Below, piece after piece: positions 32,826 through 64,000 of a stretch of 64,000 bases of DNA; the stretch's first letter is position 1, and every line of letters starts with the position of its first letter. The position numbers and the translations under genes are program-made. The stretch lies in contig OY726574.1 in the NCBI GenBank assembly GCA_963383645.1, forward strand, positions 56,917,851 through 56,981,850. Reading direction: 5' to 3'. Below the pieces are notes generated by a model. The model was not told where the DNA came from. It saw only the letters and a program-made list of their open reading frames with translations, and did no database searches. This DNA is from Muscardinus avellanarius (taxonomy: Eukaryota > Chordata > Mammalia > Rodentia > Gliridae).

Positions 32826-33317
32826 TTTATTTTGTGCATATAACATGAAAAAGGCAACTTTAAAAGTGTGTGTAAGCATATATACAGCATAACTGTGATG
32901 CAGCTTGAAAATGGAGAAAGAGTTTATGTAACGCCGGGCGTGGTGGGCATGCTTGTCATCCCTGTGCTTGGGAGGCGGAGACAGGAGGATGGAGCAGGTT
33001 CAAAGGCAGCCGCGCTGGCTTTAAGGGACCCTGTTTCCAAATAAAAAGTATAAAATAGGTCTGGGAGTGTAGCCCGGAGGTAGAAGGGCTTCCAGGAACC
33101 CCAGTGCCACCAAAAAAAAAAAAAAAAGTTTATGTAACATCAAATCCCCAGCCTTCCTCATGAAGAGCTGGACTTGAGACACGTTTTGTCAATTTTCACC
33201 CTCTCACATGAGCTGACGAAGCTGAGCACGGGCTGCTGCTGCTAAAAGAACCAGCTCGGTCTGCGGCGGCAACATCTCGAGAAGGGAATGAGTAACCTGA
33301 GGACCCTCTCGCCCACT
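32826..33317 (-). promoter_or_regulatory. TYMS: Presumed TYMS 3' UTR, poly(A) signal at its end
   Basis: The - strand AATAAA at 32831-32826 lies about 490 nt past the TAG. The segment contains a SINE (32933-33126) in antisense orientation to TYMS. The extent is inferred from the hexamer only. Confidence 0.5.
32933..33126 (+). mobile_element. Variant B1-dID SINE in the presumed TYMS 3' UTR
   Basis: A complete copy of the subfamily with gggcttccaggaacccc and an A-tail. It is flanked by the exact 12-bp duplication agtttatgtaac at 32921-32932 and 33127-33138. It is antisense to TYMS. Confidence 0.9.
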
Positions 33318-46870
<13,553 letters not shown>

Positions 46871-46990
46871 GCTGCGGACTGGACGCCGGAGCTCCGGGCG
46901 GCGCGCCGACCCGCGGCAGGCCCCGCCCCTTCCGGCGGCAGGCCCCGCCCCCGCCGCCCCGCCCCCGGGAGCGCGCCGAGACGCCGCGGA
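46871..46990 (-). promoter_or_regulatory. TYMS: TYMS promoter / 5' UTR, GC boxes in tandem repeat
   Basis: Very GC-rich DNA directly upstream of the ATG holds at least four GGGGCGGGG-type Sp1 boxes (around 46921, 46943, 46956, 46960). No TATA box is seen. A 17-bp sequence is repeated exactly at 46913-46929 and 46935-46951 (period 22 bp). Human TYMS also has GC-rich tandem repeats in this region (the 28-bp TSER). Confidence 0.7.
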
Positions 46991-47068
46991 GTCGCCGGCC
47001 AGCCTTGGGCCTGCGGGCAGCCCCCGGAGCACGCTGGGGGGCTCCAGCCCGGGAGCTTAGTCTCTCTG

Positions 47069-47144
47069 GTTGCAAAGTTTTAGTCCAGAAGCGTCTCTCT
47101 GTTGCAAAGTTTCAGCCCAGAAGCAGCTCTAGTTGCAAAGGTTT
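47069..47144. repeat. 31-32 bp tandem repeat, 2.4 copies, upstream of TYMS
   Basis: The units begin gttgcaaag at 47069, 47101 and 47132 (the third is partial). Both full units carry a cagaagc block. It is about 200 bp upstream of the TYMS ATG. Confidence 0.75.
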
Positions 47145-47211
47145 GGAGTCCTTAACAACCAGGAGAAAACCTGGGACAACTCCTGCCTGTTCATACACTC
47201 TGTTTTTGTTT

Positions 47212-47269
47212 GTGGTCCTGGGGACTGAACCAAGGGCGTTCTTTCTCCGGGTTACACCCCCCAGCCCTA

Positions 47270-47312
<43 letters not shown>

Positions 47313-47905
47313 GGGATGGAACCCAGAGGCCTTCTATCTCCGGGCTATACTCCCAGACCTATTTTCTATTTGATTTGGAAACAGGGTCTCACTAAGTTGC
47401 TGAGGGCCTCACTAAGTAGCCGAGGCTGGCTTCGAACTTGTGCGATCCTCCTGTCTCAGCCTCCCAAGCGCTGGGCTTACAAGGGTGCGCTACCACGCCC
47501 GGCCTCCACAAAAAAGTATTAATAAACAAGTGTGAAGGTATATGCCTGCAATCCCAGTACTTGGGAGGCTGGGACAGGAGGATCATCGCAGGTTTTAGGC
47601 CAGCGTCAGCAATTTAGTGAGACCCTGTTTGCAAAATGAAAAATAAAGTAAAATAGAAAGTGTGGCTCAAAGGTATAACACCTGTTTGTTCAATTTCCAG
47701 CACCTCCCCATACACAAAGTACTAATACACGTTATAGCCGGGCGTGGTGGCGCACGCTTGTCATCCCAGCATTCAGGAGGCTGAGACCGGAGGATTGCGG
47801 TTCGCAGACAGCCTCGGCAACTCAGTGAGACCCTGTTTCAAATTAAAGAATAAAAAAACAGGGCAGGGGTGTAGCTCGGAGGTTGAATGCCCCCGGACCC
47901 GCCAA
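47212..47905. mobile_element. SINE cluster upstream of TYMS
   Basis: dID at 47212-47270 (-), (GT)n at 47274-47308, dimer at 47309-47505 (-), then dimers at 47520-47715 (+) and 47735-47905 (+). Confidence 0.78.
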
Positions 47906-48069
47906 AAAAAAAAAAAAATACACATGTTGTATATACAACATCCATTTGCATCAATTGTTTATTGACCATAGAGTGGATAGTCAATACTTTTTTATTTTGA
48001 CTATGTCTGGAGATATGAAGAAGAGGGTGTGAGTTCTGCTGAAACATTAAACTTTATTGACTGAGACAG

Positions 48070-48510
48070 TGTTACTGGGGATGGAGCCCAGGGGCGTTCT
48101 GCCTCCGAGCTACACCCCCAGCCGGATTTTTTACTCTTTATTGTGAAACAAGGTCTCACTGAGTTGCAGAGGGCCTCACTAAGTAGCTGAGGCTGGCCAT
48201 GAACCAGGATCCTCCTGTCTCAGCCTCCCAAGAACTGGGATTACAAGCGTGAGCCACAACACCTGGCCAGCTCTACTTTTTATTCTTTATTTTGATACAG
48301 GGTCTCACGGAATTGCACAGGGCCTAAGTAGCTGAGGCTGTCCGCAAACCGGGATCTTCTTGTCTCAGCCTCCCGAATGCTGGGATTACAAGCGTGCGCC
48401 ACCACGCCCGGCTTATTTTTATTTTAAAACAGGGTCTGGATAGGTTGATGGCAATCTTCCTGTCTCAGATCCTGGGATTATAGGCAGGCACCTCTGCACC
48501 TGGCTGGGCG
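48070..48510 (-). mobile_element. Run of - oriented SINEs
   Basis: Dimer at 48070-48270, B1 half at 48270-48415 and partial at 48415-48510. Confidence 0.75.
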
Positions 48511-48965
48511 GTGTTCTAACGGGATGTGGGGCCCTACCTACTTCCTTCCTGTCTGCTCTTCGGTTGCCTGAGATGAGCCCAGCGCCCCCAGCCAACAAGC
48601 CGGCTGTGCTGTGCGGCGCCCAGGCCACAGGCCAGAGGGAGTCTGGCCACGCTGAGCCCAAAGCAAACCTCTCCTCCTGGAAGGCAACGACCTTGGGATT
48701 TGCCACAGTGCGGGGATGCTAACAGCCGATTCTGGCATCTCCTGCTGATGTGGACCTCTCAAGCACAAGTTAAAAATGTTTATGAAGGGGAAACATTCTG
48801 GGAGATGGTGGAGAAATATCTTTTATCTGCGGCCCTGCGTCAGCTGGTTGGTTAAGACAGGGCACAAAACGTTCACAAAATTAATGAAATCTCAAAGACC
48901 ATTCACAGAATAGCTGGGCATTTTAGGTTAAAAAGAGGGAAAAGATACCAAGAACAGCCTAAGGA
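48511..48965. other. Unique intergenic sequence
   Basis: No repeat or gene is recognised. Confidence 0.5.
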
Positions 48966-48969
48966 AGTG

Positions 48970-50100
48970 CTAAGCTGAGTGTGGTGGCCCAGGCTTGTGA
49001 TTCCAGTACTTGGGAGACCGAGGCTGGAGGATCACAGGTCACAGCCAGCCTCTGCTACTTAGTGAGGCCCTCTGCAACTCAGTGAGACCTTGTTTCAAAA
49101 TAAAGAGTTAAAAATAGGGCTGGGGGTGTAGCTTGGAGGTAGAATGCCCCTGGGTTCCATCCCCAGAACAGCAAAAAATAAAAAAGAAAGAAAAAGAAAA
49201 AAAGTAAATAAGGAAGTACTTTAGAAAACATTTCACAAGACCTGTCATGGGAACTGGGGCTTTAGTTATTAGGTTGTAGGAGGGCCTCCAAAGGCCACAG
49301 TCGGAGCCAAGTGTGGTGGTACACACTTGTAATCCCAGTCCTCGTGAGGCTGAGACAGAAGGATCAGGGTTCATGAACAGCCTCAGCTACTTAGTAAGGC
49401 CCTCTGCAACTTTTTTTTTTTTCTCTTTTGCGGGGTCTGGAGATGGAACCCAGGGGTCTTCGACCTCTGAGCTATACCCCCTGCCCTATTTTTAATTCTT
49501 TATTTTGAAACAGGGTCTCACTGAGTTGCAAAGAGCCTCACTAAGTAGCTGAGGCTGTCTGCGAACTGCGATCCTCCTGTCTCAGCCTCCCAAATGCTGG
49601 GATTGCAAGCATGAGCCACCACGCCCCGGATCGGCCCTCTGCAACTAACTAACTAACTAACTAAATAAATAAACAAACAAATAAACAATAAATAAATAAA
49701 TAAAATAGGGGTGGTGGGTGTAGTCAGAGGTAAAATGCCCCTGGGTTCAATCCCCAGTGCCACAACACACACACAGGGTTTAGACAGGAATGGGGACCCA
49801 AGGAGTCTGGCTGACTTGCTTTTGGTGAATGGAACTGACTTGCCCAGTGGAGGCTGTGCTGGGAAGGTGGGGAACCACAGGAGTTCTGAAAGGAAGCCAG
49901 GCGAGTTGGCACAAGCTTGTAATCCCAGTATTTAGGAGGCTGAGACGGAGGATCGCAGATTCAAGACCAGCCTCAGCCACTTAGTGAGGCCCTTCACAAC
50001 TTAATGAGGACCTGTTTCAAAATAAAGAATTAAAAAAATGAGCTGGGGGTGAATCTTGGAGGTAGAATGCCCCTGGGTTCAATCTCGAGTACTGCAAAAT
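48970..50100. mobile_element. SINE cluster with nested insertion
   Basis: Dimer at 48970-49170 (+). A + copy at 49300-49765 is split by a - copy (49412-49631), with ggccctctgcaact duplicated at the junctions. Dimer at 49899-50098 (+). Confidence 0.78.
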
Positions 50101-50109
50101 AATAATTAT

Positions 50110-50555
50110 TATATTATATATCTTATTATTTCTGAAAGGACCCTCTAGTGTATGTCTTGAATGGGCCCGACCTGAATGTTGTGGGGTGCTAGTGTGCCCA
50201 CGGAAACCCAACCACAGGCAGGTGTTTCCCCAACTCCGCACCACCCAAAAAACATCCCTCACATCTCCAACCACTGGCACGGCCCCAGGCTGCAAAGGCC
50301 CCAGGCCATCCAGTTGCACGCTGCCTCTGTCCGTATTTTCCTTAAGTTGTTTGGAACCTGGTCTAATTGTTCTGGCCAAATACCAACTGAATCGCGGGGT
50401 GACTCTCGGGACAGGAGAGTGCTCCCACCCTTCCTTCCTGGGAGAATCGTGTTTTGATAATAACGGAGGAGAGAATGGATTTTTTTAACTGGCTGCTCCG
50501 TAAATGTTGGCCGGAATGAATGACCCTCAAACATCATTCATTCATTCAGCAGTTT
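50110..50555. other. Unique intergenic sequence
   Basis: About 445 bp without a recognised repeat. Short open frames are on both strands only. Confidence 0.5.
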
Positions 50556-50559
50556 TTTT

Positions 50560-51157
50560 TGTCTTTTTGAGGATTGAACCCAGAAGGATTTTATCTCCAT
50601 GCTACACCCCCAGTCCTTTTTATTTTTATTTTTTTGTTTTGAAACAGGGTCTTAAAAAAGAAAGAGAAACAGGGTCTTGTTAGATTGCTGAGTCTTGCTA
50701 AATTGCTGAGGCTGGACTTGAACCTGTGATCTTCATGTCTCATCCTCTCAAGTACTGGGATTACAAGCATGCACTACCACGCCCAGATTTGTATTATTTA
50801 TTTATTTACTTATTTATTTTGTGGAACTGGGGGATGGAATCCAGGGGCATTCTACCTCCGATCTCCACCCCCAGCCCTATTTTTTTTATTCTTTATTTGA
50901 AAATAAGGTCTCACTAAATTGCAGAGGGCCTAAGTAGCTGAGGCTGGCCACGAACTTTCATCCACCTGTCTCAGCCTCCCAAGTTCTGGGATTACAAGTG
51001 TGCGCCACCACGCCCAGCTCATTTTTATTTTGAAACAGGGTCTCAACTAGGTTGATCCGGGTCTCACTGCTTGCTGAGGCTGTCCTTCAACCTGCGATCC
51101 TCCTGTCTCAGCCTCCCAAGTTCTGGGATCACAGGTGTGCACCGCCATGTCCAGCTC
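50560..51157 (-). mobile_element. Run of - oriented SINEs
   Basis: Copies at 50560-50790, 50820-51020 and 51020-51157. Confidence 0.78.
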
Positions 51158-51470
51158 AGGATCCTTCATTTTGACTCAATTTGACTAGCCATTAAATTTC
51201 CAGTCAACACAAGTAAGTTAATAGTACATTATAATATCAAACTAGCATACTTTCCTGCAACTATATTTAATGCTTTAGCCCAAAGTGTGTTTCAGGATTT
51301 TCAGATCTCAGTTGAAGAGTTAATTCTTGTTGCAGCTGATCCTTTTACCTTAAAAAAAAAAAAAAGCAACAGTGACCAAAATACCAATTATTTATTTATA
51401 TTTGGCATTTTTTTTCTTTGAGTAAAAAAGTTCAGAGTAAATTTAAGTTCCATTCACCAAAAGCCAGCCC
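51158..51470. other. AT-rich unique intergenic sequence
   Basis: No repeat family is recognised. Confidence 0.45.
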
Positions 51471-51474
51471 TTAG

Positions 51475-52225
51475 CTGGGCGTGGTGGCACATGCTTGTAA
51501 TCCCAGCATTTGGGAGGCTGAGACCAGAGGATCACGGTTCGCGGACAACCTCAGCTACTTTGTGAGGCCCTCCGCAACTCAGTGAGACCCTGTTTCAAAA
51601 TAAAGAATAAAAAAAATTGGGCAGGGGGTGTAGCTCGGAGGCCAAATGCCCCTGGGTTCCATCCCCAGACCTGCAAAAAATAAAAAAATTAAAAAATAAA
51701 ATAAAATAAAATAATGGAACCCAACATGTATTGGTATTCTTATTATCATTATTTGAAGAAATTGTCACAGCTCCCAGGCCTGTTGAACCCTTAAGATGGT
51801 CCCTGGGCTGGGGTGTAGCTTAGTGGTAAAGCAGTAGCTTAAATCACAGGAGGCCCTGGGTTCTATCCCAGCACCAAGATACATCCCCGAAAGATGGCCC
51901 CTTCTAATAGGAAGAGCTAAGTGTTTATTTTGCACTCTTTGTACACATAAGATTTGCTCAACAAACTTAATATTCATGACTCATTACCCTAGTTATAAAG
52001 CACTGTGTGAGAGTGGTGGCGCACGCTGGTAATCCCAGCATTTGGGAGGCTGAGACAGGAGGCTCGCGGTTCGAGAACAGCCTCGGCTACTTAGTGAAGC
52101 CCTTTGCAACTCAGTGAGACCCTGTTTCAAAATAAAAAATAAAAAATAGGACTGGGGGTGTCACTCGGAGGTAGAATGCGCCAGTTTCATCCCAACTACT
52201 GCAAAAAAAAAAAAAAAAAAAAAAA
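51475..52225 (+). mobile_element. SINEs and one full ID-like monomer
   Basis: Dimer at 51475-51675, ID-like monomer at 51805-51880 and dimer at 52010-52205 with a long A-tail. Confidence 0.78.
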
Positions 52226-52494
52226 AGAAGGCAGCCATGGTAAAAATCCACCCACAAAAGCCTACTCTGTACTCAGGAAGTGACCAGCCATGACTGTTGA
52301 TCCCAGGGAAAGTGGGAAAGTTTGAAGTAGGAAAATAAAATATATCACAAATCAGGCCCTTAGATCATTACAGCCCTTAGGGTCCTAGGTTACAAGATGA
52401 GAATTCCAGAGGAGGGCTCTGACATGTATTTCCCCCTATAGAGTACAATTTACTTATTTTTAAAATTTGTTATTTAATTAATTTTTAAAAATTG

Positions 52495-52688
52495 CAGTGC
52501 TGGAACCCAGGGACATTCTACCACTGGGCTACATCCCCAGCCCGATTTTTTTTTTTTCTTTATTTTGAAACAGGGTCTCACTAAGTTGCGGAAGGCCTAA
52601 GAAGCTGAGGCTGGCTGGAAACTGCCATTCTCCTGTCTCAGCCTCCCAAGCGCGGGGATTACAAGCGTGCGCCACCGTGCCCGGCCAA
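52495..52688 (-). mobile_element. B1-dID SINE
   Basis: A - oriented dimer with CpG-rich 5' end. Confidence 0.8.
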
Positions 52689-53010
52689 TATACATTTTTA
52701 ACTGATAACATTTTTAAGAAAGGGAAGGGGGAAGAGAGCACGGGCAGAGGGAAGGGATACAAGGATGAGAGGAAAGAGAAGGCAGGAGTGTGGGAAAGGA
52801 ACTACGTCAAGCTCAAAGTCTCTTTCCCTACCAGAAACCCAACGGCCGTCTCTGACTCTCCTGTGTGGTCTTGCTAAGTCCTGAATCATTGTGTGTCTTG
52901 AACTCTTGGCTGGATACAGCCTTTGGAACAGAATCTTCTGGAATTCCTCATGGTCTCCTCCACAGTACCTGTGTCTTAGCCTAGTAGGTGCTAAAAAGAT
53001 ATTGGCTGAC
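52689..53010. other. Unique intergenic sequence, purine-rich start
   Basis: 52715-52800 is almost all purine. The rest is unassigned. Confidence 0.5.
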
Positions 53011-53888
53011 GGCTGGGTATGGTGGCCCATGCATGTAACCCCAGTACTGGGAGGTAAAAGGATGGCAAATTCGAGGCCAGCCAGGGGAAGCTAGCAAAAC
53101 CCTGTCTCAAAAGAAAATTTTGAAAGTGGATATGGTGGTGCACGCGTGTAATCCCAGTACTTGGGAGGCTGAGACAGGAGGATCGCGGTGCTGGGGATAG
53201 AACCCAGGGGCATTCTTCCTTTGAGCCACACCCCAGCCCTATTTTATTTTTTATTTGGAAACAAGGTCTCAGATAGTTGCTGACAACCTCACTAAATTGT
53301 CAAGGCTGACCCTAAACCTGCGATCCACCTGTCTCAGCCTCCCAAGTACTGGGATTACAGGCATGCGCCACCAGGCCTGGCTTAAAAATGTTCAAATTTG
53401 ATAGGCAGAAAATGGCATCCTAGCCGGGCGTGGTGGCGCATGCTTGTAACCCAGCATTCGAGAGGCTAAGACAGGAGGATCACGGTTCACGGCCAGCCTC
53501 AATGAGGCCCTTTGCAACTCAGTGAGATCTTGTTTCAAAATAAAGAATAAAAAATAGGGCTGAGGTGTAGCTTGGAGGAAGAATGCCCAGTACTGCAAAA
53601 CATGAATGAATGAAAGAAAGAAGGAAAGGAAGGAAGGAAAGAAGGAAGGAAGGAAGGAAAGAAGGAAGGAAGATCTTGTTTGTTTTCATGCCTTTGATTA
53701 TTATGAAGTTCAATATACTTTTCAGTAATTTTGGGGGGGGGTCTGGGGATAGAACCCACGGGCATTCTACCTCTGACTTATACCTCAGCCCTATTTTTAT
53801 CCTTTATTTTGAAACAGGGTCTCACTAAGTTGCAGAGACCTCAGTAAGCGAACCTGCGATCCTCCTACCGCAGCCTCCCAAGTCAGAA

Positions 53889-53933
<45 letters not shown>

Positions 53934-54235
53934 ACGCGCGCGCTAGGGATTGAACCTAGGGGCAGTCTACCTCTAAGCTAAACCCCAAGCCCTTTTTATT
54001 TTTACTTATTTATTATTTATTTATTTTTTGCAGTACTGGGATGGAACCCAGGGGCATTCTACCTCTAAGTGACACCTCCGCCCCTATTTTTATTCTTTAT
54101 TTGGAAACAGGATCTCACTGAGTTGCGGAGGGCCTCACTAAGTAGCTGAGGCTGGCCATGAACCCATATCCTCCTGCCTCAGCCTCCCAAGTACCGGTAT
54201 TGCAAGCGTGCACCACCACGCCCGACTGCCAAGTC
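53010..54235. mobile_element. SINE cluster downstream of CLUL1
   Basis: 53010-53110 (+), 53125-53188 (+), 53189-53385 (-), 53420-53600 (+) with GGAA tail to 53670, 53735-53880 (-), dID at 53940-53995 (-) and 54030-54230 (-). Confidence 0.75.
53891..53944. repeat. (TG)n with CG-alternating end
   Basis: About 20 TG units followed by cacgcgcgcgc. Confidence 0.92.
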
Positions 54236-54321
54236 AGAAATTTTTAAAACTAGTTTTGTTTGTTTTGCTTTTATGAATCATCTTTTTCTACCAACAAAAC
54301 ATTCTCGATCAGGCGCTGCTC

Positions 54322-61542
<7,221 letters not shown>

Positions 61543-61572
61543 CTGTGGGGGACGGAACAGAGATTCACTTCC

Positions 61573-61775
61573 AAGCCGGGCGTGGTGGCGCACGCTTGTG
61601 ATCCCCGCGCTTGGGAGGCGGAGACAGGAGGATCGCACGGGTTCGAAGCCAGCCTCGGCTACTTAGTGAGACTCTCGGCAACTTAGTGAGACCCTGTTTC
61701 CAAATAAAGTATAAAAAAAGGTCTGGGAGTATAGCCCGGAGGTAGAAAGCCTCCGGGTTCCACCCCCAGTACCAC

Positions 61776-61823
<48 letters not shown>

Positions 61824-62038
61824 AAATAAAAGAAAAGAAAAGAAAAGAAAGAATAAACCTGGCGTGGTGGCGCACGCTTGTAATCCCCGCGCTTGGGAGG
61901 CGGAGACAGGAGGATCACACGGGTTCGAAGCCAGCCTCGGCTACTTAGTGAGACCCTGTTTCCAAATAAAATATAAAAAAAAGGTCTGGGAGTGTAGCCC
62001 AGAGGTAAAAGCCTCTGGGTTCCATCCCCAGTACCACC

Positions 62039-62069
<31 letters not shown>

Positions 62070-62600
62070 AAGAAAGAATAAACAGGGCGTGGTGGCACAC
62101 GCTTGTCATCCCCGCGCTTGGGAGGCGGAGACAGGAGGATTGCGCAGGTTCGAAGCCAGACGCTGGCTAAAGAGACACTGTTTCCCAATAAAAATATAAA
62201 AAATAGATCTGGGAGTGTAGCCCAGAGGTAGAAGGGCTTCCAGGAACCCCAGTACCACCAAATAAATTAATTAATTAAAAATAATAATAAAGAATAAAAT
62301 ATTAGAGCCGGGCGTGGCGGCCCACGCTTGTAATCCCAGCATTTGGGAGGCTGCGACAGAAGGTTCACGGTTCGAGGACAGCCTCAGCTACTTAGTGAGG
62401 CCCTTTGCAGCTCAGTGAGACCCTGTTGCAAAATAAAGAATAAAAAATAGGGATGGGGTTGTAGCTCAGAGGCACAATGCCCCTGAGTTTAATTCCCAGT
62501 TCCACAAAAATAATAATAATAAAATTAAATAAATAGATCAGGGGTGTAGTTGGGAGGTAGAATGCCCTTGAGTTCCATCCCCAGTACTGGAAAATAAAAA
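61573..62600 (+). mobile_element. Run of + oriented SINEs with long A-tails
   Basis: Copies at 61573-61775, 61857-62040, 62085-62262 (variant subfamily), 62305-62510 and dID at 62535-62595. A-tails of up to about 40 nt and retained CpGs suggest recent insertion. Confidence 0.82.
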
Positions 62601-62654
62601 GATTTATTTTTCTTCTGTACTATTTCTTACTGAAAAAGAATACTTTCCTGTTGT

Positions 62655-62729
62655 CGCTGTGGGTCCTGGGGATTGAACTCAGGGGCATTCTACCTTTGAG
62701 CTATACTCCCAGCCCGTTTTTATATTTGG

Positions 62730-62778
<49 letters not shown>

Positions 62779-62845
62779 CTTGCAGTACTTAGAATGGAAC
62801 CCAGGGGCATTCTACCTCCGAACACCCCCAACCCTATTTTTTTTT
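62655..62845 (-). mobile_element. dID fragments around (ATT)n
   Basis: dID pieces at 62660-62722 and 62785-62840 lie on either side of a TAT/ATT tract (62733-62777). Confidence 0.75.
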
Positions 62846-62970
62846 TTATTGGTGCACTGTATTCATACATCATAGTGGGATACAAACTTTTGTAGACATA
62901 CATGCACACATCGCCCAGTCAGTCCCCACCTGATCCCCACCCCATTCCCTCCCCATCCCTCCCTCCCATG
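62846..62970 (-). mobile_element. 3' end of a - strand retroposon
   Basis: Read on the - strand it ends gaatacagtgcaccaataaa followed by a poly(A) run. This is consistent with an L1 3' end, but the family is not identified. Confidence 0.4.
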
Positions 62971-63189
62971 CTTGGCTTAGTGGTTGACATCTAGTATTAT
63001 AGCAATTTATCAAAAATTAAAAATGATAAACTCACATAACAGTTTCATTTGTCTGATACCAAGCTTTTGATGACTTAAAGATAACATTTCAATATTTCTT
63101 TTTACTTTCTTTCTTACCAGAGAATTTTTTTTCTATTTTTTTAGGTGAAACTATCATATATTTATATATTTATTTTTCAGGAAAAAAAT

Positions 63190-63865
63190 CTATCCTAATA
63201 TGGAATATGGACTCTAGGTACCCAAAACGATCTTGAAAAAGAACAAAGCTAGAAGATATATATTTTCTGATTTCAAACCATATAAAGCTACAATAATTGA
63301 AACAGTGTAGTACTATTCTAAAGGCAGATATATAAACCATTGGAGTTAAATACAAGCCTAGAGCTAAATTCTTCCCTATATTGTCAAGTTATTTTTGACA
63401 AGGTTTCCACGAACATTTGGTGGTGGAAATAATAATCTTTTAACTAAATATTGTTGAAAAATAATAATTACATGGAAAAGAATAAAATTGGACCCTTACC
63501 TAATCCCATATACAAATATTAACTCAAAATAGGTAAAAGACCTAAATATAAATCTTAAGACTATAAACTTTTAGGAGAAAATCTGGGTCATAAAACCTCA
63601 CAACATTGAAATTGGCAGTGATTTCTTGGATATGATTTCAATGGCACAGGCAACAGAAGAGTATACAAACTCCCTAAAAAATAAAAAAAAATTGTATATC
63701 CAAAGACAATGTAAACAGAGTTAAAAGTTACTAATAGAATGGGATAAAATATTTCCAAATGCTATATCTGAAGGTATATTAATATTCCAACTAGAAATCC
63801 TAAAAATTAACAACAATAAAGGCAAACAATACCCTTTAGAGATAGGTAAAAGACTAACATAAATA
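63190..63865 (+). mobile_element. Decayed L1 ORF2 3' part
   Basis: The order of short matches (gaacaaagctagaaga, gctacaataattgaaacagt, ttggacccttacctaat, ttaggagaaaatctgg) follows the C-terminal part of L1 ORF2. Many stops and frameshifts make it inactive. Confidence 0.65.
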
Positions 63866-64000
63866 ATGAGTCTCCACAGATAACCAATCTTAGTTGTCTG
63901 TTGGATGGAAAATCTTGTTTCTCTGGTTCTGGTGTGTGTTACCTATTTCTTCTTTGTAGTTAATCTCTTTGAATATTTTCTCTAGCGCTGGTTTTGAAGA
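63866..64000. other. AT-rich edge sequence
   Basis: No feature is recognised up to the window end. It may be more L1. Confidence 0.3.

Noticed and set aside
63190..63865. Active L1
   Set aside because: Reading frame is broken by many stops and the 5' part is absent.

Overview
The window is 64 kb of a vertebrate nuclear genome. It comes from a placental mammal and most probably a non-murid rodent. It is packed with roughly 200 bp dimeric SINEs: a 7SL/B1-like left half, an A-rich linker, and a shortened tRNA-Ala/ID-like right half, the architecture known as B1-dID. A few full-length ID-like monomers are also present. This favours a squirrel-related lineage (Sciuridae, Aplodontiidae or Gliridae); the species cannot be fixed from sequence alone. 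All genes are split by introns, so the long open frames are mostly repeats or chance.

Three genes are recognisable. They form the conserved block CLUL1-TYMS-ENOSF1 (human 18p11.32, inverted here). ENOSF1 (L-fuconate dehydratase of the enolase superfamily, the 'rTS' gene) runs on the + strand in 15 coding exons from 516 to 31027; only its first coding exon is missing, to the left. TYMS (thymidylate synthase) runs on the - strand. All 7 coding exons lie between 46870 (start) and 33318 (stop), giving a 313-codon protein. CLUL1 (clusterin-like 1) also runs on the - strand; its last four coding exons lie between 61542 and 54322, and the 5' exons are outside to the right. In all three genes the splice phases join without a frame break.

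Layout: 1-31 kb, ENOSF1 with SINE-filled introns, an antisense solo LTR nested in a SINE (3.05-4.08 kb) and a SINE-derived 19-bp minisatellite (16.4 kb). 31-33.3 kb, the convergent 3' ends of ENOSF1 and TYMS, with a SINE inserted into the presumed TYMS 3' UTR. 33.3-47 kb, TYMS with a GC-box promoter containing tandem repeats and a CCAAT/E2F-like cluster in intron 1. 47-54.3 kb, intergenic repeats. 54.3-61.5 kb, the CLUL1 3' exons, with a 485-bp solo LTR in the same orientation just upstream of one exon. 61.6-64 kb, SINEs and decayed L1.

TYMS makes dTMP. ENOSF1 is its tail-to-tail neighbour and in human gives transcripts antisense to TYMS. Here the likely poly(A) signals are about 1.5 kb apart. 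CLUL1 is an unrelated secreted clusterin-family protein. I see no CRISPR array, operon, tRNA or rRNA gene. The points most worth a second look are the remodelled GC-rich CLUL1 exon with its GC-AG donor, the LTR beside CLUL1, the repeat insertions around TYMS, and inverted SINE clusters flanking single exons.
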